A program made the position numbers and the translations under genes. Below the pieces are notes generated by a model. The model did no database searches. It was not told the DNA's origin and saw only the letters and a program-made list of their open reading frames with translations. Shown here in pieces: positions 34,428 to 46,472 of a DNA stretch of 64,000 nt (position 1 is the first letter of the stretch; the number at the start of each line of letters is the position of its first letter). This DNA is from Phaeotremella fagi (lineage: Eukaryota > Basidiomycota > Tremellomycetes > Tremellales > Phaeotremellaceae), in contig BCHU01000008.1 in the NCBI GenBank assembly GCA_001599715.1, positions 558,001-622,000 on the forward strand, written 5' to 3'.

Positions 34428-35039
34428 ATGTTTGTTGAACCTTCCAATACCAATTCATCAATCTACGAAATCTATGATCCGTTTGAAATCGACCCTGAGA
34501 TATCTCTAGTGATGTTCAAAGGGGATGCAAAAGAATTCAAGAATTACCTGTTCACAATATCAGTTGTATCATTCTCGCAAAACGATAATCATTCCCAAGA
34601 TCTTTCAAACGGTTTTTCACCTGGCGCCAGGTTCTCTGTCTGCCGTGATCAAAATAGTTTACGGTCACTCGACAACCATTCGGTTTATGGCTTTTCTCGA
34701 AAGGATGATGATATACCTTTTGCCAACCCGGTCCCATCAGAAAACTTCTCAAAAGAAGACGTAGAGGCATATCAACGGGCGTATATCAAGAAAGAATCTT
34801 TTTTTCAAAGCACTTCTCCAGCTCATTCACGTAAAGTCTTCAAAGCTTTCCAAAAAGCCGACGAGAAGAAAGATTACACTTCATTCTATAAAAAATATCA
34901 CGACTACCTCTACCAGGATCATTTTGATCCAGAAGCTTTTCAAAAATCTATTGATGAGTATGAGGAGATTGTTCGAAAAATCGAAAATACCCCCGGTATG
35001 GTTTATTCCCTCAATGCTGATTTTAGGCGTAAAGAGTAA
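34428..35039 (+). CDS. Tandem family 2, third paralog (unknown function)
   Basis: A single exon of 203 aa starting MFVEPSNTNSSIYEIYDPFE. It aligns along its length with the second paralog: IDPEISLVMF, TISVVSFSQN, FSPGARFSV, PSENFSKEDVEAYQRAYIKK, AFQKADEKKDYTSFYKKYHD, FDPEAFQKSIDEYEEIVRKI and NTPGMVYSLNADF. It ends RRKE, about 14 residues short of the second paralog. The frame is intact. The frequent acidic/basic pairs in the C-terminal half suggest amphipathic helices. I cannot name a fold or function. Confidence 0.73.
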   Translation: MFVEPSNTNSSIYEIYDPFEIDPEISLVMFKGDAKEFKNYLFTISVVSFSQNDNHSQDLSNGFSPGARFSVCRDQNSLRSLDNHSVYGFSRKDDDIPFANPVPSENFSKEDVEAYQRAYIKKESFFQSTSPAHSRKVFKAFQKADEKKDYTSFYKKYHDYLYQDHFDPEAFQKSIDEYEEIVRKIENTPGMVYSLNADFRRKE

Positions 35040-35379
35040 GAACAGAATAAGATCGGCGATTATTGGAGGGTTATGTACATAGGAGACTGGATATACAGTA
35101 TGTGGTTTGTAGCGGAGATTGAATGAATAATTTGTTGTTTTCGACATCGTCACAGAAACATCGTTAAGTTCATAAAAGTTACGTCTATCTATAATATATT
35201 TACAACAGAAAAAGTCAGGTCTGAATATCCATACACAATGAAAGTGAATTCAATCACAACAAGATCGGAACCTTATCTACTCTGAAAACGAAATAAGTTT
35301 CCCAAACCAGTCTCTAACTCACGAAAGCAGTTTCCTCTTGCTATTCAGATTGTCAGTTCATTTTCGAACTTTCGCTCAG
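35040..35379. other. Convergent intergenic region, 340 bp
   Basis: Lies between the third family-2 paralog and the 3' end of the Hook-type gene. AT-rich; nothing recognised except possible shared 3' flanks. Confidence 0.45.
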
Positions 35380-38300
35380 CTAACTCACATATCGTCTCTG
35401 TCTACCCAACCAACTCGTAGGTACAGCTTTTGGATGACTTCGTCTAATCCCCGCCGAAGTCAATTGATCTCTTACAGTACGAGAACCAAGTTCATGCCAA
35501 GCCGAAAGCATAAGTTGTTGTTCGAGTTTATATCTTTGTTCAAGAGCCAACGTCGTTTCCTGTGTTACATAATTAGATAATAAGACCTGATGTCAGGGGA
35601 GGGAGAAATTACCTTAGCTCTATCCAACTGCTTTTTCAAAGTGTTGATCTGGTTCTCATAAGTCTTTTGACTTTCTCCAACAGCTCCCTGATCCTATAGC
35701 AATCAGCTTCGAACAGTAAATGAGACTTACGGTTTTAGCCCTATCCGCTCTGAACAGTGCATCTTGATTTCGAATGAACTGGAATAAAATATAAGCTAAT
35801 ACCAAACAACCGCCAGAATGATCTAGCTTACAGCTTTAGCTTTCGAGAGTTTATCATTGAGATCACTAATCTCCAACGCGAGTTCCATGTTTCTTTCATG
35901 AGCGTCCATGATCTGTTGCCGAATGTCTTTAGGTATACTACCGGAAGCGAGACTGGCACGTAAGTCGCTGAGGTCGCAAGTCAGCAGTTACCACGAAGAG
36001 AAGTTCCAAAGGCCTTACCCGAAATCGCGTTCCCTTTCCAAAGCTTTTTCACGCTGATCAATTCCAGATGATTGGAGGTCAACTTTCTCCATGAGTAGTC
36101 TGTTGCTCGATCAGCTCAAGATTCCAAAGCGGCAAACGTACTTCTTGATCTCTTCCAGATGTTGTCGATCCTTCTCCTTCAGAGCTGTCACTTGATCCTT
36201 ATATTCTTCAAGTTGTTTACCCAATCTTAGTGTATCACCTTTTACGGATTCACGTAGAGCTTCGAATGGTCAAAATTTTGGATTCACGCCTACAGAAAAG
36301 ACATACCTGACAAAACATCCTTTTGATCTTTATTGACCAAGCTCACTATGAATCTGATTAGCATCTTTTTGCACCATCAAATCATCAGACTCACAGTCGG
36401 TCTCAGCGAGAATCAATTGACGACCAATCTCGTCCTTAGTGACCTCGATGACCTGCTTCTCTTCAAGCAGTCTATCCCGCTCCTCAGTAACCTCATCAAG
36501 TCGTAAACGAAGCGCGTTGATAGTTTGGGTCCTATCCAATTGACAGTCAATAAAAAGCGGGAAAAGCATACACCGAGAACTTACCCAGTACCACCTTTTC
36601 CGTTCCTGATATGCTCCAAATTCGCTTGAAGAACCATTCGATCCCTGTGCGCCTCCAGATATTCAGATTGATATCTATCCCTAGCTTTGCTTGCGTCTAG
36701 TAATAGTTCCTCAAGAGCAGACACGCGTTCACCAGAGCCAGATGATGATTTAGCTTCATCAAGCTCACGCTGTAGAGCTCTGACCCGAATTTTCAAGCTG
36801 CAACATTAGAACAGTGTTCGGTGCCACGAAGTCAAGAAAACCTACTCAGTCTTGGTGTCACCACCACCCGTTGTCTCGTCTGCGTCACCCAATTCTTCAC
36901 CGAGGGAAGCGTTTCCTTCACGGACCATCGATGACACCGCTTTTAGTCCACCCTGTTCAATCTCTTTGACCCTGTCTTGATAGAGATGTAACTCCTCCCT
37001 ATCTCTTTCATAAGCTTTCTCCATCTCGGCTAATTGCATTCGTGAATCTTCAAGATGAGCCTCGATTTCAGCCAACTGATACTGTGTCAGTTGAAGTTCA
37101 ATTCGAGCATCAGAACAACTCACTTCGCGGGATTGCTCAGAATTTTTCTGTTCAAGCGCCTCAATCTGATCTCTATAATTCTCGACCAACCCTCGAGATG
37201 TATCCAACTTTTTCGATTCTGTTTCCAAAGCCGCATTCTTATTGATCAAAAGAGCGTTCTCTTCTTCGAGATTCTGTGTTAGGCCTATCAGCACGTGTTC
37301 GGTTCCGACTTCGTATCTTCACATAGTAACCTACCCGTAATTCTCTGCGTAGTCCAGCTGAATCTTCCAGTTTCTTCTTGTATTTCTCGATCACATTTTC
37401 TGATTTTTGCAATTTCTCGGCAGTATGGCGATGTCTGTGGAAGATGAGTTCAACATTCATTCTCTGATAGTGAACTCACTCGTCCAGCTGGTCTTTTAGT
37501 TTAACGGATTCACCAGCTAGAACCTTGAGATCATCAACCTGTTTAGCATTCTCTGTTAACTGAGGTGACTTATTTGAGGTATTATGACCAAATAAATTAC
37601 CATTTTTGTAAGCTCAGCGACCAACGCTGTTTGCTTATCCAAGTCCATAGAGGTCTGACTTAGACTTTCCTCGGCTCGAGATCTGATAATCAGTCCATGT
37701 ACGGTCTCGGTCTTACAAATCTGCTTGTAGTCTTTCAACTTCTCCAAAAGATGCTGTTTGACTATTTCGTAAACCAGAGGAAGGTCCTATTGGCTCATTA
37801 CGAGCTAATCTTGCTCTTGTATCCTCTCTATCTTGTTGAGCTTCTTCCTAAGCAGTGATGTGAGAAAGGGTGGACAATGGAAATCTGTCTTTCGACATAC
37901 CAATTCTGTCTTCATTTCCGCCATCTTCTCAATCATCGTCTCACATCTTGATCTTAGTTCATCGTTCTCCTGAAGAAGCTTATCCCTTTCATTCCGTAAA
38001 TTCGATATAGGTGGACTAGTAAAGTTAGTGTTGTGCTATGCGGCGAGTGACCTACGATAACTCTGGAGAAGCTTTAGTGGGCGATGTCCTTTCCATAGCT
38101 TTATCGCTAGGCATACTCGACATGACCTTCTATCAGCATACTCCACCAGAGTCACCTACATCTTCAATACATTTCATCAACTCAGCCATATCACCTTCCT
38201 TTAGCGATTGGATTTTCTTGATGACTCTTTCATTCCCATTCCCCCACACAGCGGCTGCTAAACATAATTTTGAAAGTGTCATCAAACCTTTGACCCCGTC

Positions 38301-38795
38301 TGGTGACTTTGGGTTCTTGGCGATGGATGAGAAGGCAGGTTCTGGAAGGGAGGATTGTGAAAGACTTGGTTGGGGGTGGGGTAATGGGAACGAGAGGATC
38401 AGACGGTGTAGACGTTTTCTGTGGTCGTGTAAGCTTCAAGATGATGTCATCATGCAGTAGCTCACAGAGTGTTCATTCTCAACACCCAATTCTCAGATGG
38501 GCTTCCAGAGGTGGAAAGGTTCCTTGTATGAGGAGTGTTCTTGAAATGAGTTGCGTCCCTGGAATCAACGCGAAGTAAGCTTTGTCGTCCTAGCTCAGAA
38601 GTCAAGGAAGCTCACACTTTGTTCATGACCTACAGTAAAGGGTTGACGTCAATAGACTTCATGTGAAAGCGGAGAAAATGAACCCACCTGCATGAAAACA
38701 TTGCCATCCGCCAACTGATCGAAGGTAGTGACAGGTTTGGACAGATCGAAGGAATTGAAGAAAGCGAGAAGAGCATCTTGCTCCTTCCTTGACAT
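35380..38795 (-). CDS. Hook-type dynein adaptor (HOOK domain plus long coiled coil)
   Basis: Hook proteins link endosomes to cytoplasmic dynein; the fungal version (Hok1 in Ustilago, HookA in Aspergillus) moves early endosomes. The N-terminal calponin-homology-like HOOK domain is built from small exons: 38795-38688 (LLAFFNSFDLSKPVTTFDQL), 38629-38616 (14 nt), 38579-38466 (DATHFKNTPHTR, NWVLRMNTL) and 38418-38160 (LHRLILSFPLPHP, VKGLMTLSKLCLAAAVWGNG). From about 38130 to 35640 the protein is almost entirely heptad-type coiled coil (for example RDKLLQENDELRSRCETMIE), cut by many introns. The last exon reads LEQQLMLSAWHELGSRTVRD and GRQRRYVS. The stop at 35380 is the simplest reading; GTGAGT there could also be a donor leading to one more small exon. 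The remaining exon borders were not fixed one by one. Confidence 0.8.
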
Positions 38796-39094
38796 GATGA
38801 GACTGTCTGTTTCTCTACACGATATTACCAAGAAAGATGTTTATTCACGATACAATAACTACCTGTTGCATAAAGCTCTTCGTTGACGACCAAGCGGCAA
38901 CTAACTGTGCTATGAGGTTCGGTTAAATATCGGATAATCCGTCTACATAATAACACGCGTTTGAAAAGAAATCAAAATCTAATGTTTACTTTCCCAGAAA
39001 TTTATTATTTTCACTACATATATACATCTTTCTCTAATCTACATCTTGGCATTGATACACATAAGAGGGCTACTCATATCACCCTCTCACCATT
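38796..39094. promoter_or_regulatory. Divergent promoter region, Hook-type gene and DNA2
   Basis: A 299-bp region. It contains ACGCGT at 38955-38960, the core of the MluI cell-cycle box that drives S-phase genes in other fungi, about 135 bp before the DNA2 start. AT-rich sequence (tatatatac near 39019) lies between it and the ATG. Confidence 0.5.
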
Positions 39095-42000
39095 ATGGTG
39101 AACCTAAAAGCCACCAGTGATACCCCATCCATCCGAGTCAACCCATTCCAACTCTCGTCGCAAGGAAAATCAAAACCGAAACCAACGCGTTCGAGATCAC
39201 CAACATCCTCTCTGTCTCAATCAAATCGAAGTCCGAAACGAGCGAAGATCTCCAAGGTACTCACAGAGAAGGAGAACGTCGTCACTCTGAATTCTCCTCA
39301 TCATGCTACCAAGCCCAAATCCAGCTTGAAGAGCTCGAAAGCGGAGAATGACCTGATGGCAGACCTTATGGCTGGACTGGACGCTTCGGTGTTCGATGGA
39401 TTACCTTCTTCACCTCTGAAACCTATGACTCCGATGAAGAAGGTCAGGAGTATTCTATCGCCAAAGCTTGAAGTCGTGTCGACTTCTGTGGTCCAGTTTC
39501 ATGGTGGTGCACAAGCTAAACCGTCGTCAGTCTGCTCGTTCAAATCTCAGTCTCGGTTAGGACTCAACGAGGAGAAGGAAGATTTAGAACTCGAAGTCAA
39601 AATCGAGGATAATGCCATTGATCAGATCAAACCAGAAATAGCTATGGATGTTGGAACCAAACCTGAAATCGTTGATGACGAAGACATGTTTGATTTCGAT
39701 TTTGATTTATCGGATTTATCAGCGTTCGAAGCTGATCTCTTGTCGGGTCCACCTCCTATAGTGAATATCTCGAACTTCTCACTGTTTTACATACTGACCT
39801 ATTACCCTTAGATTCGTTATCCCATCTTGAACCCTCCTGTTCCAACCTCCAGCGACGGGTTTCGCCCAACTGCCTATGCGAGATGTTTTGTGGAAACAGT
39901 ATTTGAAACGCTATTGACCGGGAAGATTAATTCCTTGGCTGAAGATGGCCAGGTCATAATGGGGCATGGAAAAGTGAGTGTCTTCAGTAAGCGAAAAATC
40001 GTGAACTGACTCAAAAACAAGACATTGGTTGTCCAAATGCCTGATGGGAAGAAGAAGATCGTACATCTGAAAGAACGTTGGGCTGACATGAATATCAAAC
40101 CAAGTTAGTTCTCCTTCTGCGGTGCACGAGGTCTCAAGACTGATGCACCATAATAGACGACATCGTAAACGTTATCTCTCCCATTCTAGAGAAATCGGAC
40201 GATGATCCCCTCAAACCGATAGAGATAACATTCAAAGATCCCTCAACCTTCATAATCCACCATCCCGATATCATGATCACAATGACCTCCATAGCCAACG
40301 CCATGCCATGCCCTCGAAAACCACTCTTACAAGCTTTAGTAAAGATGTCAGGTCCACCTACCAAACCAATACTCTACGGAACAATCCTGCATAGTCTCCT
40401 ACAAAACGCTTTGATGTCACAAGATTTTTCCGCTGAAAACACTCGCAAAGCTTTGGAAAATGAACTTGCAAAAGAAGAAATCAGATTACAAATCTGGGGA
40501 GCGGGTTTGGATCTTTTAGACGTGAGAGATGATCTTGGGGAGAGGGCTGTTAAAAGTTTTGAGATTTTTGGTGAGAGATGGGTAACTGAATTTCCACAAG
40601 TGAGTTGATTGTTGGTGGCCTAAGATGATCACTGACACCATTCTATCACCAGAAACAAGGAGAACTTCATGCCGGTTCAGGAGACAAAGCCGATCTACTA
40701 GCAATCAATGGGTTACATGATGTGGAAGAAGATATCTGGTCACCGAAATGGGGATTGAAAGGGAAAGTTGATGCTTCTGTTCAAGCGAGGATTTCGCGTC
40801 AAAAGACTGAGATTGAGGAGACGATCGCTCCGCTGGAAATCAAAACCGGCAGAGCTGTTGGTGTGTTGGCTCACAGAGCCCAAACGATGCTGTACACCTT
40901 GTTAATGGAAGAACGATACGGTAGGTGTTCAGTGACTAGCTTGTATCACGTTTTACTGACATTTCATAGCTTCTCCAATCCCCGCTGGTCTGTTGTACTA
41001 CTCCCAACTAGACTCGATACTACGAGTTGAAGCCAAACCAAACGAAATACGGGCTCTGATCTTATCTCGAAACGAAATCGCCGGCTATCTAGCTCAGAAA
41101 AGATCAGTTCCTCTATCCATGATCTCTAATGCGCCTTTTGAACGTCCGGGTATGCTTCAAAGTGAAATAGCAGTTTCAAAAGCTAGTACCCAAGTCTCGG
41201 ATCTGGAAGATGAACCTTTCTTACCCGCCACTATCGACCATCCTCGAGAATGCAAATCATGTTATGCTGTTGATAGTTGCATGATGTATCGCAAGGTAGG
41301 TCGTACTTTTGTCGGTTGATGAGAAAGGGATGCTGATGACTTGAGGTTAGATCGTTGATCGTGCTCCTGTGACTGACGATGACCCCATTGCTGAGCTTTA
41401 CGCCGAGAAAACTGGTCATCTAACCAAGAAAGATGCTGCATTCTTCAATAAATGGGATACACTTCTTACAGTGGAGGAACAGGAGATTACCAAGTTCAGA
41501 AGTCAATTGTGGTTGATGACTGCTAAAAAGAGGGAGAAGACTGGAAGGTAGGTCATCATTCCAAACGACACTGACAGTGGTAGATGTTTCAGCGATATGA
41601 TCATTGTCAATCATACGAATGATGTTGGACAATCCTTTTCAAAGATCCATCGACATAGTTATACCTTTATACGTTCACCACATGCTGGTACTCAAGCATC
41701 CAACACATCTCTTCTTTCAGGCCACATCGCTAAAGGTGATCCAGTATCACTCTCCATCGAACCTGATTTACTTTGTTTGTCACGGGGTTTCGTCACTCAT
41801 CTCTCCGAATCCGAAATCACTATCGCTGTAACATATGTTATCGACGTAGAAGCACTCTTAGCCAGAACAAGACATCAAAAACGTGAAACTGGTGAACAAG
41901 ATGAAATAGTCTTCAGGATCGATAAAGACGAGATGTCCTCAGGGATGATAAAGATGCGTTCAAATCTCAGTCAATTGTTCTTTGAGAACGGTGACGAAAA

Positions 42001-43823
42001 GCGACGTAAACTAATCGTCGAACTTGAAAAACCAACATTCGAATCAGCCAGATTACGCACTCCATCAGAAATACCTAATCACATGAATCGAGATCAAATC
42101 AACGCGATGGAGAAAGTCTTGACTGCTCGTGATTACGCTTTGATTCTTGGTATGCCTGGTACCGGAAAGACGACTACTATTGCGGAAATCATTAAAACTC
42201 TTGTCGAAAGAGGTAAAAGTGTTTTATTGACGAGTTACACCCATTCGGCTGTTGACACGATCTTGATGAAATTGGTCAATTCAGATCTAGATTTATTGAG
42301 ATTAGGAAACGTTGATAAGGTACGTCTCATTGTTGATGACTTGTGGCTAATTCACTTTCAAAGGTTCATCCTGATGTAAGACATCTTACACTTGAAGCTT
42401 ATGAGGAATCGAAAACTATGGCAGCGCTAGAGTCTAGGTTGATGAAACCACAAGTTGTAGCGGCGACTTGTCTTTCTATTGATCAGTAGGTGATTACGTT
42501 TTTTGAAAACTGACAACGTTTAGTCCACTTTTCTTTAGACGTAAATTTGATTATTGCATCGTAGATGAGGCATCTCAGATTACTCTACCGACCTGTTTGG
42601 GTCCGTTACGTTTAGCAGAGACCTTTGTACTCGTAGGAGATCATTTTCAATTACCCCCGATTGTGAGTTGCCACCTTCTGGCACAACAGATCTCAAGCAG
42701 CAGTAACTCATGCTTATACAGGTTCGTAATGCCGATGCCAGAAGAGGGGGGCTCGACGTCAGTTTGTTCAGACTCCTCTCAGACGCCCACCCTTCAGCAG
42801 TAGTCGACCTTTCTCATCAATACCGTATGAACGAGGATATAATGCTTCTCTCCAATCAATTAATTTATCAAGGGAAATTGAAATGCGGTTCTGAAGAGAT
42901 CGCAAATCAAGCTCTGGTCTTACCGAAGAGAACTGTTTGGGACGAGACACATATCTCCATGGGATGTGCTGGGGGTTGTTGGATTGATGCTTTGCTGAAG
43001 GAAAGGTTGGTTGATGATAGTGAATTGAGTACTGATTGGTTTTTTAGCTCGAAAGCGATTTTCGTTGATACGGATCTAGTACCAGCTCTCGATTCAAGAA
43101 TCGGCGATTTAGTTCAAAATGAAACAGAAGCCAAATTGGTTCATCAAGTGAGATTTTACAGCATGGTCATAAATTGTATATATGTGTATACTGACGGATT
43201 TCGTCAAGTTGGCTTCTGCTCTAACTATTGCCGGGGTTAAACAACAAGATATAGCAGTCATCACCCCTTATCGCCAACAGATCAAACTCCTCACCGGGTT
43301 CTTCTTGAATCTGCCCCAGATCGAAATCCTAACAGCAGACAAAAGTCAAGGTAGAGATAAAGACTGTATCTTGATTTCTTTAGTCAGATCAAACGAAGTT
43401 GGTAACGTAAGTTTGATTCCATCTCCTTTTCACAGCATGAAACTAGACTTCATTTAGATCGGTGATCTTCTCAGAGACTGGAGAAGAATCAATGTTTCTT
43501 TCACTAGAGCCAAGAAGAAACTGATCATTTTCGGATCAAGACGGACGTTAGGTCTCGATCCGTTACTTAAAGAATTCTTCGATCTGATGAGGAACAAGGA
43601 TTGGATCAAGGAATTACCGATTGGTTCTGATACCATCCATGATTTCGGTGCGAGTCAATTAGATGAATCCCCGAAAGTTGGTGGTCGTAAGAAAGGTGAG
43701 GTTAAGGTTGGAAAGGGATTGTTGAGTGGGAAACCTTTTGCTAAGGAGGTTATGGAGGTGAGTTTGGGTGTTCTGATTGTTAGAATCGAATTGGATTGAC
43801 CGTGTACTCAGGATTACTTGTAA
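39095..43823 (+). CDS. DNA2: DNA2 replication helicase/nuclease
   Basis: Processes long 5' flaps in Okazaki-fragment maturation and resects double-strand breaks. Fourteen exons sum to 1350 aa. The N-terminus is disordered and Ser/Lys-rich. The RecB-type nuclease domain follows: first iron-sulphur Cys in [26 protein letters not shown], catalytic PLEIKTGR, and the other three cysteines in [15 protein letters not shown]. The SF1 helicase shows Walker [12 protein letters not shown], Walker [38 protein letters not shown] and [16 protein letters not shown]. Exons include 39095-39760, 40157-40599, 41593-42319, 42722-43147 and a last 12-nt coding exon (43812-43823, DYL stop). The intron at 39761-39811 has a weak GTGAAT donor but keeps the frame. 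Confidence 0.95.
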
Positions 43824-44054
43824 AAATTGAAACTCAGATTTGGATCGTCATCCTTGCTTTACTGTACCTACAAATATTCCATCTCATGCTTGTTACCCAT
43901 TTTCATTTGATACCTTGTCTTCCACTTGCATTCTCTGTAATTTAGAATTAGAACACCGTGCTATAATCAGTCGTATGTAGCCATTACCAATGCATTATTT
44001 CCCATAGTACAGACAAATCTATCACACATCATACATCTCTAAATATACACCAAC

Positions 44055-45148
44055 TCATATGAAAGATGCACCACCACTGTTGACATTGTAAGCTTAGATC
44101 TATGTACGATACTATCACAACTTACTCAGGTAATCTCTCAATTTGATATCGTCTTCTGACGACGTACATCAACGGTACACCAGGGACTTTCCTTATCCTC
44201 CTACGTAAATCTCTATCACACTAAAATTCACCAGTCAGTTACGAATGTTCCATGAAAAGATTGAAAACGACAACTGACCGTAGCTACGATATAACATTTA
44301 TGAGCAGTAACTCTATTAACTAAACAATCATCGGCGTATGTTCCACCATCTGTCAATTGAGTTAGTTAGTGACGATTGAAATGAGAAATTGAGAGGTGGA
44401 CATACGATCACAAGTCAATCGATCGAATCGAGGATCTTTAGCTATCCTAAAAATAAGTTAGTTCAATGAAACCCCAATGAAAAGGGAAGGAGAAGCTAAC
44501 CGCAAAGCCAATCTATATTTAGGACCTAATTTCTCCAACTCTGCCAGTACACAATCCGTGATAGTAGGGATACCTACAGATTCATCATCAGATTCTCTTC
44601 AATTTGTTATGCAGAAGGGTTGGAATCTGAGATAGACATACATTTAGCCATTAAACAATCCATCATCCCTTGAACCAGTTCTATCTTATTTTGAATTGAG
44701 AAATTGATGAAATTCGTATCGACCAGTACACGATATGGGGGACCTAAATCTGAATTATGGGAGAGGAAAAGACTAAATGGGAATGATTAGTCGAATATCC
44801 AACGTCCAAGATCCTGACCAACTCACGATGACGAGACTTGAGCACTATAAAATAATGATCAGTATACACAATGTAGAGATTTGACATCAGACTCACACCT
44901 GTCGTCTCTCCTCTGCAAGTTTTTCTTTCTCAGCTTTCTTAGCAGCTTTCTCAACGTTTTCCTTCCTATATCCAGCCAATTAATACAATCTCACTGAAAT
45001 ATTAAGGAAAGTTTTAACACACAATCTAGGATCACTTGGATTCATCATTCGCTTGACGGCAGCGAATTTTCTTGTTTTGGCTGCTTTACCCTAAGAATTC
45101 GATATCAGCTATCTATTACTGAACTATCAGTAAAATATAGCTTACCAT
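44055..45148 (-). CDS. FCF1: FCF1 (UTP24) PIN-domain rRNA processing nuclease
   Basis: Nucleolar endonuclease of the small-subunit processome, needed for cleavage at sites A1 and A2 of pre-rRNA. Ten exons sum to 196 aa, the usual length (about 190-200). The first coding exon is the ATG alone (45148-45146), followed directly by a GTAAGC donor; exon 2 continues GKAAKTRKFAAVKRMMNPSD. The PIN acidic residues are seen in VLVDTNFINFSIQNK, TDCVLAELEKLGPKY, YADDCLVNRV and VATCDRDLRRRIRK. The protein ends ERLPDGGASFI after a last intron (44125-44077); without that intron it would stop at LPE. Exon 4 is only 18 nt (44844-44827). Confidence 0.93.
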
Positions 45149-45413
45149 CTTGTGTGATGTATTTTTGTTGTTGATTCCGATTAGTATTCAAGTGATGAAA
45201 GACGATATATCAAGAAAGAAGTCTTAAGTACTAGCACTGTGAATTCAAAAAATCAACAAAAATCAGAATTGATGAGCGGCAACCTAAATCACGTGACTTG
45301 ATATGCTCCTGCTTCGCGTTCGTTGATAACCTCGAATGACACCAAGTTGTCACTTGGACATCAACAACCAATAACCATACTTGATCACATACCCATCCTC
45401 AACAGCTAACACC

Positions 45414-46416
45414 ATGTCCAACCGACCATCAACATCCTCAACAAGTCATCTACCACCAACGATAACACCAACAGTCCCAACAGCGATCCACAATCTAGCC
45501 AATCCAACACCATCACTCCTGGATTCTCAATTACCCTCATACCTCTTACCGTGTGTATTGGATCTACTCAAAGAATCAACAACATCTGTTATCAAGAAGA
45601 AGAGGAGGGAGGAGGATGCTTTGAGGGAAGAAGGATTGTTACCGCCTACCAGTCATGAATCGGATGAGAAGAAATTGATTGAGAGTGAAGTCGCTTTGAG
45701 GATTGAGAGGATTGGTTTGATGGTTGGAGGATATGTTGCGGAAAAGTCAGTTTTAGGATGACGAGAAAAACATTAACTGACAATATCCTAGACTCACACT
45801 AGCAAGGGCACCATTAGGTGCACATCTGGATATCATCAAATTCATCTGTAAAGATCTATTCTTATATGTGTATTCCAAACAAATAGATAATCTACGGACG
45901 AATCATCGTGTAAGTGGTGTCAAGCTGAATGACTTTACTTCATGATTGAAAGTCAGCTACTAACTTTCCACACAGGGCGTTTTCGTTCTTCAATCGCACG
46001 CTTTCCCTCCACTAGTTCCCCTCTCCTCACACCGAGGCGCAGCAGAGGATATGGAAAGTGCGAAATTGGTAAGTAGTGTCAAAAGGCTACGTAACAAAAG
46101 CTGATGTAAATCTTGTCAGCATCTTCTCTTCCCACAAGCTTTGATTCAAGGTGCTCTTTCTAGACTGGGTATGCCAGCTCAAGTCTTAGCAGAGTCATCC
46201 GGTTTACCGCAATGTAAGTAGCATGAGGCGATAACGCATACCATAAACTTACATCTGAAAGGTACGTTCCAAATAAGGACTATCAAGACTGCCCAAGGAA
46301 ATACGACTCCAGCTATCAGTACACCCACACCAGGAGGGCTTGCGGGTTCACAAACAGGTGCAGTGAGAACAACGACCGGACCTGCAAGTACAGGACTCGG
46401 GATTGCCAGTGCATAA
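45414..46416 (+). CDS. TRS33: TRAPP complex subunit TRS33 (TRAPPC6 type)
   Basis: Bet3-family subunit of the TRAPP complexes that activate Rab GTPases Ypt1/Ypt31 at the Golgi. Exons 45414-45745, 45792-45909, 45976-46068, 46120-46213 and 46262-46416 give 263 aa. Family landmarks: SEVALRIERIGLMVGGYVAE, DIIKFICKDLFLYVYSKQID followed by NLRTNHRG, HLLFPQALIQGALSRLGM and QVLAESSGLPQC. The N-terminal 30 residues and the last 40 (Thr/Pro/Gly-rich, TTPAISTPTPGG) are extensions beyond the compact Bet3 fold. It is convergent with the mucin-like gene, 56 bp apart. Confidence 0.88.
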
Positions 46417-46472
46417 GAAACTTGACTCAATATCTTGTATATCAGACTGTAGGGTTTAACGATGAAAGGTAT

